Below the pieces are notes generated by a model that made no database searches, was not told the origin of the DNA, and saw only the letters and a program-made list of their open reading frames with translations. Below are positions 1 through 10,934 of a stretch of 64,000 bases of DNA, piece by piece. Position 1 is the first letter of the stretch; every line of letters starts with the position of its first letter. The position numbers and the translations under genes are program-made. The DNA lies in assembly GCF_002775205.1 (NCBI RefSeq), contig NC_036455.1, positions 93,501-157,500 of the forward strand. The letters run 5' to 3'. This DNA is from Xiphophorus maculatus (Eukaryota; Chordata; Actinopteri; Cyprinodontiformes; Poeciliidae).

Positions 1-921
1 CCAGAAGATCATCAGATAAAAGAAGAGCAGGAGGATCTAAAACACCAGCAGATAAAAGTGGAAGAGAAAGAAGTTTACTGCAGTCAGGGTGAAGAACAGA
101 TTGAATTAAAACAGGAGACTGATACCTGCATGATGGTTCCTATTGATGAGCAAACAGACCACACTGAATCAGAACCAAACAGGAACCAAGACATCTTCCA
201 GGAAGCTGCTGAAGCTGAGAACCAAAATCAGGAAAGAAGAAAACCTTTCTCAAGTGTCATCTGTGAAAAGCGTTTGACTTTCAAATCTGTTTTTGATGCT
301 GATATGAGAACTCATACGGGTGAAAAGCACTTTACATGTGTGAACTGTGGGATAAGTTTTTGTCAAAAATCTAATTTAGCTCGGCACATGATGATTCACA
401 CTGGTGAAAAGCCATTTTCATGTGTGACCTGTGGGAAAAGTTTTATTCAAAAACAGAATTTAACTCGGCACATGATGATTCACACTGGTGAAAAGCCGTT
501 TTCATGTGTCACTTGTGGAAAAAGTTTTAGTGGAAAACAGAATTTATCTCAGCACATGATGATTCACACTGGTGAAAAGCCATTTTCATGTGTGACCTGT
601 GGGAAAAGTTTTATTCGAAAACAGATTTTAACTCAACACATGATGATTCATGCTGGTGAAAAGCCATTTTCATGTGTGACTTGTGGAAAAAGTTTTAGTG
701 GAAAACGGAATTTATCTCAGCACATGAGGGTTCACACTGGTGAAAAGCCATTTTCATGTCTGAATTGTGGAAAACGTTTTAGTCAAAAACACGATTTAAC
801 TCAGCACATGATGACTCACACTGGTGAAAAGCCGTTGTCATGTGTGACCTGTGGAAAAAGTTTTTGTCTAAAACACAATTTAACTTGTCACATGATGACT
901 CACAGAGGCAACAAGCCGTAG
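1..921 (+). CDS. C2H2 zinc-finger protein, 3' part (5' end outside window)
   Basis: Probable nuclear DNA-binding transcription factor; targets unknown. The frame is open from base 1 to a TAG at 919-921, so the true start lies upstream. The first ~80 residues are acidic and Glu/Gln/Lys-rich, with no KRAB or BTB motif seen, a layout common in large teleost zinc-finger families. Seven complete fingers of the form C-x2-C-x12-H-x3-H follow, joined by HTGEKPF-type linkers. Helix positions -1 to 6 read QKSNLAR, QKQNLTR, GKQNLSQ, RKQILTQ, GKRNLSQ, QKHDLTQ and LKHNLTC. A degenerate finger precedes them: it has lost its first Cys and first His, so it probably does not bind zinc. Fingers 2-5 are nearly identical at DNA level, which suggests recent internal duplication. 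This looks like the last exon, which in this family carries all fingers. Orthology cannot be fixed. Confidence 0.9.
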   Translation, partial: PEDHQIKEEQEDLKHQQIKVEEKEVYCSQGEEQIELKQETDTCMMVPIDEQTDHTESEPNRNQDIFQEAAEAENQNQERRKPFSSVICEKRLTFKSVFDADMRTHTGEKHFTCVNCGISFCQKSNLARHMMIHTGEKPFSCVTCGKSFIQKQNLTRHMMIHTGEKPFSCVTCGKSFSGKQNLSQHMMIHTGEKPFSCVTCGKSFIRKQILTQHMMIHAGEKPFSCVTCGKSFSGKRNLSQHMRVHTGEKPFSCLNCGKRFSQKHDLTQHMMTHTGEKPLSCVTCGKSFCLKHNLTCHMMTHRGNKP

Positions 922-1036
922 CAGTGTTTTACATGTGTGTCCTATGTTGAGGTTCACTATTAAATTGATTTGGTTAAAAACTAGAATTAAAGACTGGAGA
1001 GATTTCATGTCTATAAAAATGTTATATAAACCGTTC

Positions 1037-1042
1037 AATAAA
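1037..1042 (+). terminator. Poly(A) signal of the zinc-finger gene
   Basis: An AATAAA hexamer lies 115 bases after the zinc-finger stop codon. It is the first canonical signal downstream. Inferred from sequence only. Confidence 0.55.
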
Positions 1043-2470
1043 ATGACATGGATTATAACAAAATTGGGTGATAAATTGTACTAGGTGGCATTTAATGCCC
1101 TTATGGCTACTGAGTATAAACTGATCTTCAGTCTGTTTGTCTTTGTTTTAATGCTCCTCTATCTGCAGCCATTTGGAACAAATTGTAACCTGGGTGTGAG
1201 GAGTCTTAAAATGTTCTTGGCTTTCCTGAGGCAACGGACCTGTGGAGTTCCTCGAGAGAAGGCAGAGAGTAGTCGATAGTCCTCTGGGCAGATTTTATGA
1301 TTCTCTGGAGAGGCTTCCTCTGTGCTGCTATGCAGCTGGAGAACCACGCAGAGGCAATAGCAGAAAACGTCTCTTAGAGGTACCTCCTAAATTACACGGG
1401 GAGGCAGCCATTTTGGGTCAAGGGGCAAATTTTGGCCATTTTTCACTTTTATTCAAGTCAAACTTTAACAAACTCCTCCTATGGATTTCAACCTATTGGC
1501 TTCATTCTTGGCCAGGATGCAGGTAATGAGTGGGGCTTTAAAAGTTACCAAAACAATTGACTTTTTGTATATGTTCAGGTGGCGTGGTAGATTGGCGAAT
1601 TTGGCGTACTCGCCAACACAAACAAAACGTTATGACTTTCACTTAAAAAGATCAATTGGCACCAAACTTGGCATGAATGATCCTGGTTGGATCCCTGACA
1701 ATCCTATGTCTTCATAATCTGACGTCATCTAATATCAAGGTGGAATAACATCCCCACATAAGCTCCCAGGTGCATCAAACTTAATTTGTATCATCACAGA
1801 CCAGAGCTCATCACATTCACATGGCCAATTAGTGACATCACCACAACCCCTTTCAACAGGAAGTCAGTGTTTTCCCACTCTTTTTCTTCCCTTTACTCGG
1901 CGGTTCATGCAGATTTCAACCTGTGTTTAATGAAGTAGAACAACATGATGGTAAATCCTTCTCTCAACACTGGCTGGCAGCAGCATGTGGATGTGGCTGA
2001 ATGGTGAATACTAATCCATCGCTGTTTGCACCTTTATCTCAAAATCATGCATCATTGTATTTGCACTAAACTTGTTATGATTGACCTTGGTTAACCTCTT
2101 AAGAACCCAATGGCATTAAATTGTCATTTCACTCCACTGCGCCCCCTAGGTTATTTCAACAGCTGTATCTCCTTTTTACATGAACCGATTTGCACCAGAT
2201 TTTTTGTGCATCATCAGGAAGCACTGCTGAACACATCGGTGTATAACAGACAGGTGTGGGAACTGTGAGAGCGTTGACGGTGGCGAGCGAGTGGCGCTGA
2301 TGGAGCTCACGCGGTTTTTGCATTGGTGAAATAAGAACATGTTTAGTTTACATTCAAGAATGTACTTACAGCCAGACCCTAGCCATACAGGACACAGTCT
2401 TTCATCCCTGTTACCTTTTCCCTGTTGCAAGTTACAACAGTAACAACCTGAAGAACTCTATGATGGAAGA
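1043..2470. other. Non-coding, probably repeat-derived stretch
   Basis: No convincing coding region. Short open frames here have no recognisable domain. Several sentences of sequence, for example near 1575-1860 and 2150-2340, resemble dispersed teleost repeat DNA in style, but I cannot name a family. The clustered fragments suggest old transposon debris between the zinc-finger gene and the next LINE remnant. Confidence 0.4.
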
Positions 2471-2479
2471 AAACTTTGA

Positions 2480-3340
2480 ACTTGGTGTTCCCTCGCCCGG
2501 ATGTGGGTCACCGGTGCCCCACTCTGGAGCCAGGCCTGGAGGGGGGGTACAATGGCGAGTGCCTGGTGACTGGGCTTTTATCCATGGAGCCCGGCCGGGC
2601 TCAGCCCAAAGAGGAGACCTGCCGAGGGAGGGGGCCCTGGCAGTCCGATCCTCGGTTGCAGAAACTGGTTCTTGGGATGTGGAATGTCACCTTTCTAGTG
2701 GGGAAGGAGCCGGAGCTAGTGTGTGAGGTTGAGAGGTTCCAGCTAGAAATAGTAGGTCTCACCTCGGTCTCACATGGCTCTGGTTCTGGAATCAGTCTCC
2801 TTGAGATGGGCTGGATATTCTTCCTCTCTGGAGTTGCCCACGGTGAGAGGCATCGGGCAGGAGTGGGCATACTTGTTGCTCCCCATCTCAGCACCTGTAC
2901 GTTGGGGTTTACCCCGGTGAATGAGAGGGTAGCCTCCCTCTGCCTACGGGTTGGGGGACGGGTCCTGACTGTTTTCATGTTGTTGTTTGTGCTTAGGGGC
3001 CAAACAACAGCTCAGATTACCCAGCCTTCTTGGAGTACTTAGAGGGGGTAATGGAGAGTGCCCCTCTTGGGGACTCCCTTGTTCTGCTGGGGGACTTCAA
3101 CGCTCACATGGACAATGACAGTGAGACCTGGAGGGGATTGGTTCGGAGGAACGGCCCCCCGATCTGAACTCGAGTGGTGTTCTGTTGTTGAACTTCTGTG
3201 CTCGTCACGGATTCTCCATAACGAACACCATGTTCAGGCATACGGGTGTCCATATGTGCTATTGGCACCAGGACACCATTTCAGATAAAAGAGATCAAAG
3301 TTCTCTATTTGATTTAATTTACATGAATGAAACAAAAAAA
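2480..3340 (+). pseudogene. Decayed non-LTR retrotransposon, 5' region and AP-endonuclease
   Basis: Remnant of a LINE whose first enzymatic domain is an apurinic-like endonuclease used to nick target DNA. From 2670 the plus strand reads GMWNVT, then GKEPELV, VERFQLEIVGLTS, VAHGERHRAGVGILVAP and TPVNERVASL. After a frame change it reads LLGDFNAHMDND near 3085 and, in a third frame, ITNTMFRHTGV and WHQDT near 3215-3280. This is the endonuclease order seen in a common fish LINE family. At least two frameshifts and stops break it, and no reverse transcriptase follows, so it is dead and 3'-truncated. The GC-rich stretch at 2480-2650 looks like its 5' UTR. The exact clade is uncertain. Confidence 0.75.
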
Positions 3341-3484
3341 AAAGAAGAAACGGTGTACAACTCTCACGATTTACCAATTGCTTCTTGGGGTGATGTATGG
3401 AGCAGGTTCTCGTGGTGGGATTCCCATCAATGTTTTGGAGCTTCAAGCAGTTGAGTCAGATGTTAGCGGACTAGCTTCTCCACA

Positions 3485-5287
3485 CAAGGCCAGCCCAAAC
3501 CTCCAGGGGGCCCTAAGCAAAACTTGGTTTTGGGGCCCACTAGTTCTGCTAACAATGTGGACTGGCTGTAATCAGAAGTCCGATCATTAGGTCATTCACA
3601 CACCTGCTATAAACATCACCCATTAGTATTTCTGGCAGTACTGTTTATATTATATACATATATAATGTAGGATGCATTTATTGGCCAACTGATTTATCGA
3701 CCAGTTGATTTCTGGGCACCAATTTCCTTAATTTTGGGGAATCGTGATTGGCTAATACATGTGAAGCTGATCTTATCCGCTAATCTTATCTTCATCAGCA
3801 AAGGTTTAAAAATCAGCCTCCGTCCTCTTCTGCTCTACAGTGCAGTGACTTTCTTACTATATTTAGCAACATTTCAGACAAAAAAACCATCATATCGGCC
3901 AAAATTAAAATCGGCAGGTCAGGCGTTTTAAAGATCGGTAACCAGGGATCGGCCAAAAAACTGCAATCGGTGCAGCCCTACACACAAATTGATGACATTT
4001 TTTGATTAAATAAATTTCTCTTAAGCGATACTCCAATAGCTAAAAATTGTAATTTATACCAGGTGAGTCTTTCTCCTCTACAATGTGGATCGGTATCGGT
4101 ACTGGACTGATTCTGAGCCTTCAAATGATTTTAACATAACTTAGAAGTTGATGTAAAAATAATGTTTGTTTTGGCCACAAAATGATTATGCTCAGCAGCA
4201 AACAACAAATCACCAACTACAGCATAGAGCAGCTCATCCATGTAGCAGCTATGTAGCCTGACGTAAAAACATTTTGCTAGACAATGTCAAACATTGAGAA
4301 GTTTAAGTTATTGTTTTCAAACCTTATCAAATACAGAGTTTTGAAGTCAAAAGTACCTCAGAAATATACAGAGCCAACCATGAGAATCAACTCGTTTAAA
4401 GTTTAAACTCAGTTTCACACAAACACAAAGACCCTATAAATGTTGGGCTGTTGAACTGGACCATTCAAGCTAATTTTCTGTTAGCAGCTTTACAAATCTT
4501 TTACATGACATTACCAAGACACATTAAAACAAACCTTTATCTTGGCTTTTTTCTATTCTTCCTCTTTTCTCCCTCCCTGAAGGATAAGTCCTTTTTGGAG
4601 ACATTGTTTTGCTTATTTATCTTCTGACTGGAGCTTTTGACGTTTGGATGAAACTCATACTACCAGCAAAGCGTGCGGTACCTACCGCGGCCACCAGGGG
4701 TCGCCAAGAGCAATTTTTTCTTCTTATCCAATAAACAATCATTTCTAAGTACATTATCAAATACATATTATTGTAAAAACAAATCACTTCTGTCGTGGAA
4801 AAAAACTATTTCCAAGCACTGTTCAGGTGAAATCACTCAATGATGTTTATTCATATATTGTGCACAATACAGAGAGCTTGTAGGACAATCATAAATGAAA
4901 CAAGTCTGGATGAAAAGCTCTGCCAGGCAGAGACAACACATGAGTTTTATACAAATGGGATAAGAGATCCAAAGCATGGGAAACAGAATGGTTCCCATGC
5001 AGCTGGGGAAAACAACGTCCGACCTTGAACATGTAACCCAAATAGCTTTAACTTGGTGGGAATATTCAGGAACTCAGAATAAACATATAGCAATACAACT
5101 AGCAGGTGTGACCTTATTGTAATTTTTCCACATCAACTTCATAGTGAAATTGAGTGTTTTTGATATTATAATGACATAGAAAGTATTAATAAAAAAAAAT
5201 TAAAAATTTGCTCCACTGAGGGGGACCATTAGTGGCCCTGGGGCCGTAAGTGGCTGCTTAGTTTGCTTTTGCCTTGGGCCGGCCCTG
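3485..5287. mobile_element. Non-autonomous hAT-like DNA transposon, 1.8 kb
   Basis: The ends are inverted repeats. The left end reads CAAGGCCAGCCCAA and the right end, reverse complemented, reads CAGGGCCGGCCCAA: 12 of 14 bases match and both differences are transitions. The element is bracketed by an 8-bp target-site duplication, TCTCCACA at 3477-3484 and TCTCCACC at 5288-5295 (7 of 8). An 8-bp duplication with short CAGGG-type ends is the hAT signature. No transposase reading frame lies inside, so it would need a helper. Another repeat appears nested within it at 3668-3980. It lies just past the decayed LINE endonuclease. Confidence 0.75.
3668..3980. repeat. Nested repeat with TAGG-type inverted ends
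   Basis: The left edge reads TAGGATGCATTTATTGGCC. The right edge, reverse complemented, begins TAGGGCTGCACCGATTG. They align with one gap and a few changes, like old terminal inverted repeats. The interior repeats the phrases 'gatcggccaaaa' and 'atcgaccagttgat'. A related scrap occurs near 20858-20965. No target duplication was found, so the limits are approximate. Confidence 0.45.
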
Positions 5288-5295
5288 TCTCCACC

Positions 5296-7270
5296 TCACT
5301 TCATAACCTGATGCCTTTTCTCTTCAGGTTTTCTCTTGCACAAAAAAGGTGACTTCCAGGAAGCATCCAATTCATGGACGGGAGTTTAATAGGCCGAGTT
5401 TGGAGTCTCATACAGATGCGAGATCCCACTAGATAACACCAGGGGGTGTTTTTTTCCATGCTGGATGAAGCAGATTCAGCAGACGCAGACCGTGGTCCAT
5501 TGGAATCAGGCGTAGCATCCTCGAAGTTCTGGAACGTGGGAATCTCGTGCTGAATCGAGGATTCGAACGCTGATGGAGGTAAGACCAGATTTTTATCCAG
5601 GAGTGTAGAGGATGAAGTATCAGCGATGGAGCAGGATCTCCGGATGGTAGGTCCATCTGTAGTCTCTGAGATTGGAGCAGATGAGCTACATGCTAGTTGA
5701 TTAGCTTCCTGCTGTCTTGTCTTTTGAGGTTTTTCTCTTTTAATGCAAACCTTTTTTTTCAGAGCAAGTGGTTCTTCCTCTCCAAATGTAAAGAGTAGAA
5801 TGAGGTGATCTCAGAAAATATTTAAAGCAGAAAAAAAGAAATCCCGCCCCCTTAATCTCTATTGGCTCATTCAAACATTCAAAAGTGGGATGAGCATCTT
5901 CTGGAGGGAAAAAGGAAGATAAGAGCAGTTAGGGGCGGGGCTCCACCTGTGTGAAGAGGTCATTGGGGTCAAAAGTAATTTAATTGAGAGGGCATGTTAC
6001 ATCAGGCAGTTTTCATATTTCCACAACTTTCCCGAAAGCTCATGGTGTTTATGCAATTGGAGGGTGGGGGGAATAATTCCTGCATGTTTTAAGACTTTAA
6101 TTTAAATTACATGTTCTCTCAATTGATGTAATTGAGAGAACATGTTATGTCAGGCAGCTTGCATAATTTAACAAAGTGGGTGAGGAAAAGTAAAAACCTT
6201 TCAGAACTTTACAGAAACTTGATCATAATTATGCAAGTGGGGAAAAATTATGAATGTTTTATTAAGTTAAGACTTTAATGTAAATGATAAAGGGGCCCAA
6301 CTAAATCTGGAAATTAACTATAAGGATTTAATACAATGATAATAATACACTTTTCAATCTGTTTTCTCTGATATAGGATGTATTGACGTCATATTTCCAT
6401 ATGCAATGTGTGACCAGGGTGAAATTATAAATTTAAAACTGATGTTCGATACAATAAGGTTTAATATGACGTCATTAAAACATATAACCGACGCCATAAC
6501 GCTCCATTATTTATTTGGGTGGGGCTTTTTAATCCATCAAACGCGATAAAAATTTCACATAAACTTACATCCTTATTTTTTCTAGATACAAAAAAGTCTC
6601 CAAGTTTCTCTTTAAAACAAAATGACATTGTAACTGATTGTTATTTGTTTCAAATTATATTAACCAGTATAACTCTACCTATGTAAAAGCTTAACGAAAA
6701 CATGAAAAAAATACTTTTAATATTCATTATAAATTAATATTCATACATTGATTGATCTTGATTTTAGAAAATATGGTTGAATATTTTCTTCAATAATTTG
6801 TTGTGTCTTTTGCCTTAGTTATATTTTTCTCTGTTCTGCTGCAGCTGTTTTCTATTATAGATTACCATGTTTCTAATGCTGGAACTAATTTAACCTCCAC
6901 ACATAGATATATTATTGGTGTCTTAGAAAGTAAGTAGAACATTTGCCTTTCCTGTGAAAATGTCGTGTTAGTGCTGAATGTTACTGCTGAAAATTGTAGA
7001 AACATTTGAGTTCAACTGCAGAACACTTGCTGAAATGAAATGAGTAGAAGCAGCAGGAAAAAGTTAAACAGTGCAAACCTGTCAGCCAAACTGAATAACT
7101 TAAAATCAGTACCAACAACCCTGCTTAAAACTTCAAATATTGCATAGTAATGCTTGCAAAGGTAAAATATAAGGTCATATATTGAATAATTTCAGTATTA
7201 AAGAGAGTAATAGCATTTAACCCATCTAGTGCAGTAGAAAGAAACTACAGTATTATTTAAATACCGGTAG
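5296..7270. other. AT-rich non-coding stretch
   Basis: No gene recognised. It contains a diverged tandem duplication (separate entry) and otherwise unassigned AT-rich sequence with scattered stops in all frames. A small open frame on the minus strand at 5429-5656 has no recognisable domain. Confidence 0.4.
5979..6290. repeat. Diverged tandem duplication, ~148-bp spacing
   Basis: TAATTGAGAG...CATGTTA..TCAGGCAG at 5981-6010 recurs at 6129-6158. The downstream parts also recur in order: a TTATGCAA..GG block and a TTAAGACTTTAAT.TAAAT block at about 6050-6110 and again at about 6230-6290. Copies differ by substitutions and small indels. Confidence 0.65.
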
Positions 7271-7664
7271 AAAATTCAAATAGATAAAACCGTTAAAAGT
7301 CTTTTACACTCGACCACCAGCACCGCACAATTCAGTGAACAAGCCGGTGCTGATCGGCTCTCAATAAGCCACAGGATGGGCGGAACCAGCGGTAACTCCG
7401 AACAAAGCAGCAGCGATCATTGTGGATATACGGAAACTATAGGAAAGGTTCTGATCTGGTGGAGTGAAGAAACTGTGAAACATGTTGCGGGATGTAGGAG
7501 ATACGAATCAGAAGACAATATTAACTTTGGATTTGTGGAAAACTGGAATACTAATATTGTATTTGTTTTATTTAGATAAAGTGGAAGAAAAGATTTTACG
7601 TCTTTCAAAGAGAACTGGCACTGTATGAGAAATCTTTAGATGTGATGATCGTAAGATCCACAAG

Positions 7665-7720
7665 GTGGCGGTAATGCAATGACATGAATGAACGACAGTC
7701 ATAAAATCCCAAAGAAGAAG
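7665..7720 (+). repeat. LINE-tail-like motif at the 5' edge of the LINE
   Basis: GTGGCGGTAATGC at 7665-7677, then 33 bases, then an AAGAAGAAG run from 7711. The same 13-mer lies at 12344-12356, with 33 bases before the (AAG)n tail of the LINE at 12390. It is either the 3' tail of an older related copy or a 5' motif shared by the family. Confidence 0.6.
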
Positions 7721-7873
7721 ACAAAGAAAATGGAGGAGAAGGTGGAAGCGGAAGTGACGAGACCTGTAGTTGAGTTGGAGCCCAGGCTGGTTTTGTGAGA
7801 CAAAGTGCGGCAAAACAAAACATATATCAGAGTTGGAAAAGGCGGATTTTGGCATAAACTGGTATGTTATTGA

Positions 7874-8415
7874 ATGGTTTGGTTGGAAATGGAGACAGGA
7901 AATGAGGAAGACATGGATTTTGAAGGGTGGACGCCAGTGGGGAGAGGAAGAGGGAGAGGACGGGGAAGGCATAAAACAGATGAAGGAAAGGAAATGGGTG
8001 ATATTCAAGGAAATAAACGAGAACTGGAAGGAAGTAGTTCAGAAGAAGAAAGGATAGTTAGGAGGAAAGTTGTGAGGGAGGAAGTTAAAATAATATTAAA
8101 ACTTAAGAACGAAGAAGAGCTGTTAAAAATGTGAAGGAGCAGACAACAAGAAAGAGTGAACAAATAGCGAGCCAAATCCCACAGCAAAACAAAGTACAAT
8201 CAGAAGATAATATCACAGTATCAGTAGAAAAACTAATATTATTTGTAGCATATGTTATCAACTGCACTGACCAAGCCAAGCATAAAACTGAGAAAATTAA
8301 AATAATAGTGAGAGGAGCTGAAAAGTTTTTGGGGTTTAAAGAGGGATCATGGGAGAACATAAACAAAAAGCTGGAGGTAGATGGTAGATCAGGACCACCA
8401 GGTGAAAATAATTAA
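7874..8415 (+). pseudogene. LINE ORF1 remnant
   Basis: ORF1 of this LINE class encodes an RNA-binding Gag-like protein that normally carries CCHC zinc knuckles. Here the first piece, from ATG 7874 to a TGA at 8132-8134, has an RGRGRGRGRH basic stretch and an acidic, charged tail. The second piece is in another frame, from about 8131 to a TAA at 8413-8415, and carries the C-terminal part (VEKLILFVAYVINCT, IKIIVRGAEKFLGF). No zinc knuckle is visible between them, so the middle has probably been deleted together with a frame change. The TAA overlaps the ORF2 ATG. Confidence 0.7.
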
Positions 8416-9236
8416 TGCTAATATTACAATGGAATACAAGAAGTTTAATTGCTAACGGACAGGAACCTAAAGGTTATGTTGATAGTCTTGAGGATAAACC
8501 AGAAATTATTTGTGTTCAGGAAACATGGTTAAAAACAACATTAGATTTTGTGATTAAAGGATATAATAGTGTTAGAAGAGACCGACAGGAGGAGAGAGGT
8601 GGAGGAGGATGTGGAATATTTATAAAACAAGGGATTCAATATCAGGTATTAGGGAAAGGGAAAGAACTTGAATATATAGTAATTGAAATATGGGAACAAG
8701 AAGGCAAATTTAAAATAATAAATTTTTATAATCCATGCAAAACATTATCAATTGAAATATTGGAGGAGTTAACCGAATATTTGGAAGGGAAAATAATTTG
8801 GTGTGGGGATTTTAATGCAAATAGTACATTGTGGGGTAAAAGTAATGATAGAAATGGACAAGTTATAGAAGAATTAATGGGAATGAAAAATCTTGTATGT
8901 ATTAATGATGGGAGGGGAACAAGAATCAATGTAAGAACAGGGATGGAATCAGTTATTGATTTAACAATTGTTTCAGATGTTTTAGCTGGTATTTGTGAGT
9001 GGTTCATTGATAAAAATTCAACAATAGGTAGTGATCATTATCCCATTATAATAAGAGTAGGATTAAATTTAAATAAGAATATAAAGGTCAATAAAAAACT
9101 GAATTTTAATAAGGCAGACTGGATTAAATTTAGATACTTGAGTCAAATAAATTTAGAGAAAGTAGATATGACAATGGATATAAATGATATAAATTTAGAA
9201 ATTAGTAAAATATGGAAGCAGCAGATAATTCTATAA
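8415..9236 (+). pseudogene. LINE ORF2 part 1: AP-endonuclease
   Basis: The N-terminal endonuclease nicks target DNA to prime reverse transcription. It starts at ATG 8415, which shares its A with the ORF1 stop (TAATG). Visible motifs, in order: LQWNTRS near residue 5, VQETWLK near 34, GGGGCGIFIKQG near 60, WCGDFNANSTLWG near 130, and GSDHYPI near 205. These hold the Asn, Glu, Asp and His active-site positions of the exonuclease III-like fold. The frame stops at 9236 while coding similarity continues in another frame from about 9212, which marks a frameshift. The domain itself looks intact. Confidence 0.85.
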
Positions 9237-10909
9237 AGAAAACAGGGTGTAGAAATGATAAGACAATGGTGCCATGGTGGACAAATGAATGTAAAAAAGC
9301 AATAAAGTTAAGAAATAAAGCATTTAAAGTACTAAAAGGTAACCCAATTTATAAGAATTTAATTGATTATAAAAGAAAGCAAGCAATGGTAAGAAGAACT
9401 ATTAAGAATGCTAAAAGAGAATATTGGAGGAATTTCTGTAGCACAATAGGGAAAGAAACCAAAATAGAAAAAATTTGGAAAATAATTAAAAGAATGAATG
9501 GCATAAGGAGAGAGTTTGAATATCCTATATTAAAAATGGATAATATAAATATAGTAAGAGAGGAAGATAAAGTTGAAATATTGGCAAGAACATTTAGTAA
9601 AATTCATAGTTCAAATAATATTAGTGAAGAGGGAAGAAAAGGGAGAGAAAATACAAAACTTAAATATAAAGAGTTAGTAGAGAGTGTTGAAGAAACAAAT
9701 AATCTGTTAAATGTTGAGTTTACAAAAGCTGAATTGAATTCTGCACTCAGGAAGACAAAAAATACAGCACCAGGTAAAGATCGGATTTATTATAGAATAA
9801 GACAACTTAGTGAAAAATCAAAAGATATAATACTGCAATTATATAATAAAATTTGGGAGGAGGGAAAACTACCATTGAACTGGAAGGAATCAATTATAAT
9901 ACCAATAGCAAAACCAGGAAAAGATAATTCAAACCCAGAAAACTACAGACCAATAGCTTTAACATCCAATATATGTAAAATAATGGAAAGAATGATTAAC
10001 AATAGGATCGTATATTATTTAAATAATAAAGGATATATATCAAAGTTTCAGAGTGGTTTTAGAAAAGGGAGGCGCACTAATGATCCAACGTTATGTCTAG
10101 AGCATGAAATTAGAAAAGCACAAGTAAATAAAGAAAGTGTAGTGGCAGTATTTTTTGACATAGAAAAAGCATACGATATGATGTGGGTTGAGGGATTATT
10201 AATTAAATTATATATGTTGGACATTAAAGGAAAATTATTTAAATGGATTAAAGACTTTTTAACAAATAGAAAAATACAAGTTAGAATTGGTGAAGTGATC
10301 TCAGGAAAATATAAAGTAGAAAATGGAACTCCGCAAGGAAGTATTATAAGTCTGTTATTGTTCTTAATTATGATAAATGATGTATTTAAAGATACTGGAA
10401 AAGAAATTGGATGTTCACTTTTTGCAGATGATGGAGCTGTTTGGAAAAGAGGGAAAAATGTAGATTTCATTGTAAGAAAATTACAAAAGGTTATTATTGA
10501 AATAGAAAAATGGGCGTTGCACTGGGGATTTAAGTTTTCAGTTGAAAAAACAAAAGTAATGATATTTACTCAGAAAAAATTAAACAAGGAAATAAAATTA
10601 AAATTATATAATCAAGAATTAGAGCAAGTAAAGTGTATAAAATTTTTAGGAATATGGTTTGATGAAAAACTAAAATGGAATATTCATATTCAAAAAGTGG
10701 TAGATAAATGTAAAAAAATCTTAAATATTTTAAGATGCTTGGCTGGCAGTGACTGGGGAGCAGATAGAAAATCACTAAAACAGATTTACACTGGAATGAT
10801 AAGATCTAACATAGACTTTGGTTGTATAGTTTATGGTTCAGCAGCTAAAACACATCTGGTCAAATTAGACATTATTCAACATCAGGCATTAAGATTATGG
10901 AGCATTTAA
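9212..10909 (+). pseudogene. LINE ORF2 part 2: reverse transcriptase
   Basis: Copies LINE RNA into DNA at the nicked target. Although the frame has an ATG at 9212, this is the continuation of ORF2 after a frameshift rather than a separate gene. It opens with a WWTNECKKAI segment typical of the linker between endonuclease and reverse transcriptase. The polymerase core shows APGKDRI, AVFFDIEKAYD (first catalytic Asp), NGTPQGSIIS, and FADDGAVW, the two-Asp catalytic motif. A thumb-like region with KFLGIWFD and CKKILNILRC follows. It ends early at 10909, just after QHQALRLW, where a second frameshift breaks the link to the RNase H part. Catalytic residues are preserved. Confidence 0.88.
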
Positions 10910-10934
10910 AACCACACCAACAGCAGCAATAGAA

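Noticed and set aside
7568-8008. 146-codon minus-strand frame overlapping the LINE
   Set aside because: Antisense shadow of the purine-rich LINE 5' region.
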